From the NCBI GenBank assembly GCA_002368685.1, contig DFEN01000108.1:1-11590 (forward strand): 11,590 bases of DNA, written 5' to 3'. Made by a program: the position numbers and the translations under genes. Below, one piece after another: positions 7,771 to 11,590 of the stretch. The stretch is from Lachnospiraceae bacterium UBA3801. Lineage in GTDB: Bacteria > Bacillota > Clostridia > Lachnospirales > Lachnospiraceae. Every line of letters begins with the position of its first letter. Positions within the stretch are counted from its first letter, which is position 1. The notes beneath the pieces are model-generated. The model was not told the DNA's origin. It worked only from the letters and a program-made list of their open reading frames with translations, and ran no database searches.

Positions 7771-8619
7771 ATGGCTGAATTAATTGATGGTAAGAAGATA
7801 TCACAGGATTTAAAGGACGAGGTTAAGGAGAAGGTAGCTGAGCTTAAAGCTCAGGGTGTTGAGGTTACTCTTGCAGTTATCTTGGTGGGAAATGATCCTG
7901 CTTCAACTGTATATGTAGGTAATAAGAAGAAGGCATGTGAATATACAGGTATTAACTCCAAATCATTTGAGCTTCCAGAGGAGACAACTCAGGAAGAGCT
8001 TATGAAGCTTATAAAGGATCTGAATGAAGATGATTCCGTAAATGGTATACTTGTACAGCTTCCACTTCCTAAGCATTTAGATGAGGATAAGGTTATCAGA
8101 GCTATTAGTCCTAATAAGGATGTTGATGGTTTCCATCCTGAGAGTGTTGGTAGACTTAGTATCGGCGTTCCTGGCTTCGTATCATGTACACCTGCTGGTG
8201 TGATTGAGCTTCTAAAGAGAAGTGGTACAGTACTTGATGGAGCAAATGCCGTTGTAGTTGGTAGAAGTAATATCGTTGGTAAACCAATGAGCGTACTTCT
8301 TCTAAGAGAGAATGCTACAGTTACTATTTGCCATTCACATACTAAGAATCTTAAGGAGATATGCAAAGCTGCTGATATTCTTGTAGTTGCTATTGGTCAG
8401 CCTAAGTTTATAGATGGTTCATACATCAAAGAGGGGGCTACAGTTATCGATGTAGGAATCCACAGAATTGATGGAACTAAGAAGCTTTGTGGAGATGTTG
8501 ATTTTGATAGTGCCGCTGAGGTTGCTGGAAAGATTACTCCAGTTCCAGGTGGTGTAGGACCTATGACTATCGCAGAACTTATGAACAACTGCCTCCAGTC
8601 AGCCCTAATGTGCAAATAG
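7771..8619 (+). CDS. folD: Bifunctional methylenetetrahydrofolate dehydrogenase / methenyltetrahydrofolate cyclohydrolase
   Basis: The 282-residue FolD catalyses NADP-dependent oxidation of 5,10-methylene-THF and hydrolysis of methenyl-THF to 10-formyl-THF. The active-site pair Y48-x3-K52 is in [10 protein letters not shown]. Further family blocks are V-Q-L-P-L-P (95-100), D-V-D-G-F-H-P (117-123), C-T-P-A-G-V (139-144), the dinucleotide-binding G-R-S-N-I-V-G-K-P (164-172), D-V-G-I-H (227-231) and [10 protein letters not shown] (257-266). All expected catalytic elements are present, so the enzyme should be functional. It works directly with the fhs product. The last codons (M-C-K) and the TAG stop lie within a small repeat hairpin that starts at 8608. 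The native C terminus may therefore have been replaced when that repeat arrived; the altered tail lies outside the conserved core. Confidence 0.97.
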   Translation: MAELIDGKKISQDLKDEVKEKVAELKAQGVEVTLAVILVGNDPASTVYVGNKKKACEYTGINSKSFELPEETTQEELMKLIKDLNEDDSVNGILVQLPLPKHLDEDKVIRAISPNKDVDGFHPESVGRLSIGVPGFVSCTPAGVIELLKRSGTVLDGANAVVVGRSNIVGKPMSVLLLRENATVTICHSHTKNLKEICKAADILVVAIGQPKFIDGSYIKEGATVIDVGIHRIDGTKKLCGDVDFDSAAEVAGKITPVPGGVGPMTIAELMNNCLQSALMCK

Positions 8620-8640
8620 GGACGGTTCTGTTTTGCATAT
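8608..8640. repeat. Mini-hairpin repeat copy 1 (GGGACGGTTCT loop), overlapping folD stop
   Basis: The arms are ATGTGCAAA (8608-8616) and TTTGCATAT (8632-8640). They form nine pairs in RNA, one of them G-U. The 15-nt loop contains GGGACGGTTCT (8619-8629). I recall this loop motif as a widespread repeat in Clostridia-type genomes, with arms that differ between copies, but could not search for it here. Its left arm and the beginning of its loop encode the end of folD. Confidence 0.7.
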
Positions 8641-8641
8641 A

Positions 8642-8672
8642 TGAGTATATGGGGTCGGTTCTTATTTACTCA
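8642..8672. repeat. Mini-hairpin repeat copy 2 (GGGTCGGTTCT loop)
   Basis: The arms are TGAGTA (8642-8647) and TACTCA (8667-8672), six perfect pairs around a 19-nt loop holding GGGTCGGTTCT (8652-8662). This core matches copy 1 at 10 of 11 bases with a 33-nt period, yet the arms are unrelated in sequence and each is self-complementary. That is the pattern expected of a conserved-loop, variable-stem repeat. Confidence 0.65.
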
Positions 8673-8691
8673 CTTTGTAATTCTGTATAAT
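8665..8691 (+). promoter_or_regulatory. Possible promoter for rimO
   Basis: A perfect TATAAT lies at 8686-8691, 26 nt before the rimO start. The best upstream match is TTTACT (8665-8670) at a short 15-nt spacing, so the -35 is poor. It overlaps the right arm of mini-hairpin copy 2. The call rests mainly on the -10 box. Confidence 0.4.
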
Positions 8692-8717
8692 GTTTTTGAA
8701 TCGAAATAGGATATGAA

Positions 8718-10082
8718 ATGTACAATGTAGTATTAGTGACACTAGGCTGTGATAAGAATACAGCTGATAGTGAAAGAATGCTGGGACTTATCGATTCCAG
8801 CGATTACAATTTAACTTCAGATCCTGATGAAGCTGATGTTGCAGTAGTTAATACCTGTTGCTTCATTGAGTCTGCTACACAAGAGAGTATAGATAAGCTC
8901 CTTGAACTAGCACAGCTTAAGGAGGGGCGTCTTAAATATCTTATATGCACAGGTTGTATGGCTCAGAGATACAAGGATCAGATAGAGAAAGAGATTCCTG
9001 AAGTTGATGCATTTATAGGTACTATGAGTCTCGACTCTATAGTGGATGTTATTGATGAACTTAGGTCAAAAGAGGCTTCAGATAAAGCAAATAAAGTAGA
9101 TGCCGATAATAAGGTTATGAGATTCGAGGAACTCGATGCTCCATATCCTGATAGAACTATTATTTCTCGTGTTGTTACTGAACGACCATACCTTGAGTAT
9201 CTTAAGATAGCAGATGGTTGCGATAAGCGTTGTACATATTGCGCTATACCTTATTTCAAGGGTAAATATAAGAGTATTCCTATGGATGCTATTATCAGCG
9301 AGGCTAAGGTTCTTGCTGATTCAGGAGTTAAAGAGCTTATTCTTGTAGCTCAGGAAACTACTTATTACGGAGTTGATCTATATGGAGAGAAAAAGCTTCA
9401 TGAGCTTCTCCGTGAACTTTCAAAGATAGATGGAATTGAATGGATAAGATTATTATATGCTTATCCAGAAGAAATATATGATGAGCTAATCGATGAGATG
9501 GCTCGAAATCCTAAGGCGCTTCATTACATAGATATGCCTATTCAGCATACTGAAGATGATGTACTTAGGAGAATGGGACGTAGAATAGATAATGCAGGAA
9601 TCAGAAAAGTTGTTGAGAAGCTAAGAGCTAAGATGCCTGATATCATTATCAGAACTACAATTATTACAGGATTTCCAGGGGAAACACCTGATGAGCATGA
9701 GCTTCTGTTAGATACACTTGCAGAATTAAGGCTTGATCATGTTGGTGTATTTACTTATTCTCAGGAAGAAGGAACTCCTGCGGCAACATTTGATGATCAG
9801 ATAGATGATGAAACTAAAAATGAACGCCTTGAAGATATAATGCTCCTGCAACAGGACATTTCAGCTGAAAAGCTTGAATCTTATATCGATAAAGAGTTCG
9901 ATGTTATAATTGACGGATATTTATCAGATGATGATGTATATGTGGCTCGTTCTTATATGGACGCTCCAGATATAGATGGTATGATTTTTATTGATTCAGA
10001 TAAAGAGCTAATCTCAGGTGAGATTGTGAGAGTAGTTATTACTGATTCAGATGTATACGATCTTGAAGCTAGATTAGTATAA
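8718..10082 (+). CDS. rimO: Ribosomal protein S12 methylthiotransferase
   Basis: The 454-residue radical-SAM enzyme adds a methylthio group to the conserved aspartate of ribosomal protein uS12. The N-terminal methylthiotransferase domain supplies cluster cysteines C11 (in L-G-C-D-K-N, a RimO-like signature followed by D-S-E-R), C47 (N-T-C-C) and C80 (C-T-G-C). The radical-SAM cluster motif C-x3-C-x2-C is C168, C172 and C175 in G-C-D-K-R-C-T-Y-C. A TRAM domain occupies roughly the last 70 residues. The G-C-D-K-N-T-A-D-S-E signature favours RimO over the tRNA enzyme MiaB. The start follows AGGA (8708-8711) at 6 nt; an ATG at 8713 is closed by an immediate stop. pgsA follows after 49 nt with no terminator between, so the two are probably co-transcribed. 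Confidence 0.95.
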   Translation: MYNVVLVTLGCDKNTADSERMLGLIDSSDYNLTSDPDEADVAVVNTCCFIESATQESIDKLLELAQLKEGRLKYLICTGCMAQRYKDQIEKEIPEVDAFIGTMSLDSIVDVIDELRSKEASDKANKVDADNKVMRFEELDAPYPDRTIISRVVTERPYLEYLKIADGCDKRCTYCAIPYFKGKYKSIPMDAIISEAKVLADSGVKELILVAQETTYYGVDLYGEKKLHELLRELSKIDGIEWIRLLYAYPEEIYDELIDEMARNPKALHYIDMPIQHTEDDVLRRMGRRIDNAGIRKVVEKLRAKMPDIIIRTTIITGFPGETPDEHELLLDTLAELRLDHVGVFTYSQEEGTPAATFDDQIDDETKNERLEDIMLLQQDISAEKLESYIDKEFDVIIDGYLSDDDVYVARSYMDAPDIDGMIFIDSDKELISGEIVRVVITDSDVYDLEARLV

Positions 10083-10131
10083 ATATCCTTATCTCAAAAA
10101 TAAACTCAAATAATGACGAGAGGAAATAATA

Positions 10132-10689
10132 ATGAATTTACCTAATAAAATAACTATATTTCGTGTGATACTTATACCAGTCTTTTTAGTTGTATTTTAT
10201 ATAAGTGCTATACCTGCTAATAAATGGATAGCCCTTGCAATATATATAATCGCATCCCTTTCAGACATGGTAGATGGAAAGATTGCTAGAAAATACAACC
10301 TAGTTACTGACTTTGGAAAGTTTATGGATCCGCTTGCTGACAAGCTCCTTGTTTCAGCTGCGATGATAGCGCTTATAGAGTTTGACAGAATTCCAGCATG
10401 GATAGTAATAGTTATTATTTCAAGAGAATTCATTATTAGTGGATTCAGACTAGTAGCAGCTGATAATGGTATAGTTATAGCAGCTGGATGGTGGGGCAAG
10501 GTAAAGACAGCAGTCACAATGGTCATGCTTTGTGTAATGATACCTGATCTTGCAACTGTATTCCCAAATGCGTCTACACCAATTCATATATTTGAGCAGA
10601 TTCTTATATATGCCTCACTTATTCTTACGGTTGTGTCACTTATTGATTATCTGGTTAAAAATAAGGGCGTAATCAAGTCTTATAAGTAG
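10132..10689 (+). CDS. pgsA: CDP-diacylglycerol--glycerol-3-phosphate 3-phosphatidyltransferase
   Basis: The 185-residue integral membrane enzyme makes phosphatidylglycerol phosphate, the committed step to phosphatidylglycerol and cardiolipin. The CDP-alcohol phosphotransferase motif is complete: D45-x2-D48-G49-x2-A52-R53-x8-G62-x3-D66-x3-D70, whose aspartates bind metal. Hydrophobic segments are seen near 7-27, 31-44, 72-83, 88-107, 124-140 and 154-174. The length is typical of the family. The start has GAGAGG (10118-10123) at 8 nt. It is the last gene of the rimO unit, because a strong terminator follows 25 nt after its stop. The rimO-pgsA adjacency is common in Firmicutes. Confidence 0.95.
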   Translation: MNLPNKITIFRVILIPVFLVVFYISAIPANKWIALAIYIIASLSDMVDGKIARKYNLVTDFGKFMDPLADKLLVSAAMIALIEFDRIPAWIVIVIISREFIISGFRLVAADNGIVIAAGWWGKVKTAVTMVMLCVMIPDLATVFPNASTPIHIFEQILIYASLILTVVSLIDYLVKNKGVIKSYK

Positions 10690-10713
10690 AAAATAAGTAT
10701 ATATTTAACATTT

Positions 10714-10763
10714 AAGCCAATAAGATAGTTTTTATATCAAAAAGCTGTTTTATTGGCTTTTTT
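10714..10763 (+). terminator. Rho-independent terminator after pgsA
   Basis: The left arm AAGCCAATAAGATAG (10714-10728), extended by TTTT, pairs with 10741-10759. This gives about 19 pairs including three G-U, with an 8-nt loop (10733-10740). A run of six T (10758-10763) follows. The geometry is canonical and ends the rimO-pgsA transcript. Confidence 0.9.
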
Positions 10764-10771
10764 AATGCTCC

Positions 10772-10787
10772 AAAATAATATTATTTT
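10772..10787. promoter_or_regulatory. Perfect 16-bp palindrome just upstream of the -35 box
   Basis: AAAATAAT (10772-10779) is followed directly by its reverse complement ATTATTTT (10780-10787). The dyad ends 3 nt before the -35 box. It may be an operator or an A/T-rich UP-like element; AT-only palindromes also arise by chance in such DNA. Confidence 0.4.
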
Positions 10788-10790
10788 CGC

Positions 10791-10819
10791 TTGAAATATA
10801 AAGGTCAAATGCATATAAT
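10791..10819 (+). promoter_or_regulatory. Sigma-A promoter of the carboxyltransferase gene
   Basis: TTGAAA (10791-10796) and TATAAT (10814-10819) are separated by exactly 17 nt. This is close to consensus and lies just after the pgsA terminator. Transcription should start near 10826, giving a leader of about 60 nt before the ATG at 10885. Confidence 0.85.
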
Positions 10820-10828
10820 ATAAAAGGC

Positions 10829-10855
10829 GAAAATTGGTCCATTTAATGGATTTTC
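10829..10855 (+). promoter_or_regulatory. Leader hairpin or operator-like dyad of the carboxyltransferase mRNA
   Basis: GAAAA (10829-10833) and TCCAT (10838-10842) pair in register with ATGGA (10846-10850) and TTTTC (10851-10855). A 4-nt bulge interrupts the left arm and the loop is TTA. It sits a few bases after the predicted transcription start and well before the ribosome binding site GGAGG (10872-10876). Confidence 0.45.
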
Positions 10856-10884
10856 ACAAAAAAATATATATGGAGGAAAGTTAA

Positions 10885-11590
10885 ATGAGCGACAAGCTTA
10901 AATTGTCAGCAAGTGAGAGAATTAACACATTACTTGATGACGCAAGTTTTGTTGAAATCGGTTCTGAGGTTAGAGCCAGAGCTACTGATTTTAACACTCA
11001 GGATGTCGATACCCCAAAGGATGGCGTAATCACAGGGTATGGTCAGATTGACGGAAGACTTGTTTACGTGTACAGCCAGGATGCTTCTGTTATTGGTGGA
11101 GCAATTGGTGAAATGCATGCAAAGAAGATTTCTTCAATCTATAGTCTTGCTATGAAGGTTGGAGCACCAGTTATTGGTCTTATTGATTGTGCCGGTCTCA
11201 GACTTCAGGAAGCAACGGATTCACTTCACAGCTTTGGTGCACTTTACAAGAAGTTCACTATGGCTTCAGGAGTTATTCCACAGATTACAGCTATATTCGG
11301 AAATGCAGGAGGTGGCGTTGGAGTTCTGACATCACTTACTGATTTCACAATCATGGTTGATTCTGCAAAGCTTTTTGTAAATAGCCCAAATGCTATCGAG
11401 GGTAATTATGAGGAGAAGCTTGATACAGCATCAGCTGCATATATGAGCGAAAATACAAATCAGGTTGATAAGGTATGTGCTGATGATGCTTCAGCTCTTA
11501 CAGAAATAAGAAATCTTATTACATATCTTCCTTCAAATAATGATGATTTTGTAGAAGGCGATACAGAGGATGATCTTAACAGAACTATTC
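10885..11590 (+). CDS. Acyl-CoA carboxyltransferase subunit (partial, 3' end outside window)
   Basis: The first 235 codons are open to the window edge. They match the biotin-dependent carboxyltransferase family (PccB, MmdA and AccD-type crotonase fold). Visible blocks include V-I-G-G-A-I-G-E-M-H-A-K-K-I (about residues 68-81), L-I-D-C-A-G-L-R-L-Q-E-A-T-D-S-L (about 99-114) and F-G-N-A-G-G-G-V-G-V-L (about 137-147), which would form acyl-CoA and oxyanion-hole loops. The N terminus is short: the roughly 30-residue helical leader usual before A-R-E-R-I in PccB-type proteins is missing, with S-A-S-E-R-I at residues 8-13. The start is firm, with GGAGG at 10872-10876, 8 nt upstream. It has its own promoter. 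A role in a sodium-pumping decarboxylase or acyl-CoA carboxylase complex is plausible, but subunits further downstream are not visible, so substrate is left open. Confidence 0.85.
   Translation, partial: MSDKLKLSASERINTLLDDASFVEIGSEVRARATDFNTQDVDTPKDGVITGYGQIDGRLVYVYSQDASVIGGAIGEMHAKKISSIYSLAMKVGAPVIGLIDCAGLRLQEATDSLHSFGALYKKFTMASGVIPQITAIFGNAGGGVGVLTSLTDFTIMVDSAKLFVNSPNAIEGNYEEKLDTASAAYMSENTNQVDKVCADDASALTEIRNLITYLPSNNDDFVEGDTEDDLNRTI

Noticed and set aside
8713..8730. Upstream ATG as rimO start
   Set aside because: This frame stops after five codons (TAG at 8728), while the ATG at 8718 opens the full conserved protein.

Overview
The window reads as chromosome of a low-to-moderate GC anaerobic Firmicute, most likely a Lachnospiraceae member of the Butyrivibrio/Pseudobutyrivibrio type. 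This rests on the protein flavour, the AT-leaning codon use, a GH94 cellobiose phosphorylase, the fhs/folD pair and a biotin-dependent-type carboxyltransferase. It is an inference from recalled families, not a search. All recognisable genes are on the + strand and tightly packed.

Layout. Positions 1-618 are the 3' end of pnp (KH and S1 domains of polynucleotide phosphorylase). Positions 649-3060 encode a GH94 cellobiose phosphorylase. A strong hairpin with a poor T-tract (3068-3095) separates it from an FtsK/SpoIIIE DNA translocase (3111-5777). Next come two one-carbon folate genes, fhs (5830-7500) and folD (7771-8619), split by a 270-nt gap. They are followed by rimO (8718-10082) and pgsA (10132-10689), a convincing terminator (10714-10763), a near-consensus sigma-A promoter (10791-10819) and the 5' part of an acyl-CoA carboxyltransferase (10885 to the window end).

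How the genes fit. Fhs makes 10-formyl-tetrahydrofolate from formate, and FolD interconverts it with methenyl- and methylene-tetrahydrofolate, so the pair forms a short C1 module. pnp, ftsK, rimO and pgsA are housekeeping genes for RNA turnover, chromosome segregation, ribosomal protein S12 modification and phosphatidylglycerol synthesis. Cellobiose phosphorylase suits a plant-fibre degrader that saves ATP by phosphorolysis. The carboxyltransferase starts a new transcription unit.

Most interesting non-coding content. (1) A roughly 212-bp imperfect palindrome (7529-7740) fills the fhs-folD gap; its core is about 53% GC by hand count, higher than its neighbours look. It could be a MITE-like element or a structured RNA. 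(2) Two tandem mini-hairpins (8608-8672) have different arms but share a GGG(A/T)CGGTTCT loop, and the first supplies the last three codons and the stop of folD. (3) The carboxyltransferase promoter is bracketed by symmetric sequences that look like operator or leader structures. I saw no tRNA, rRNA, CRISPR array, transposase or phage gene.
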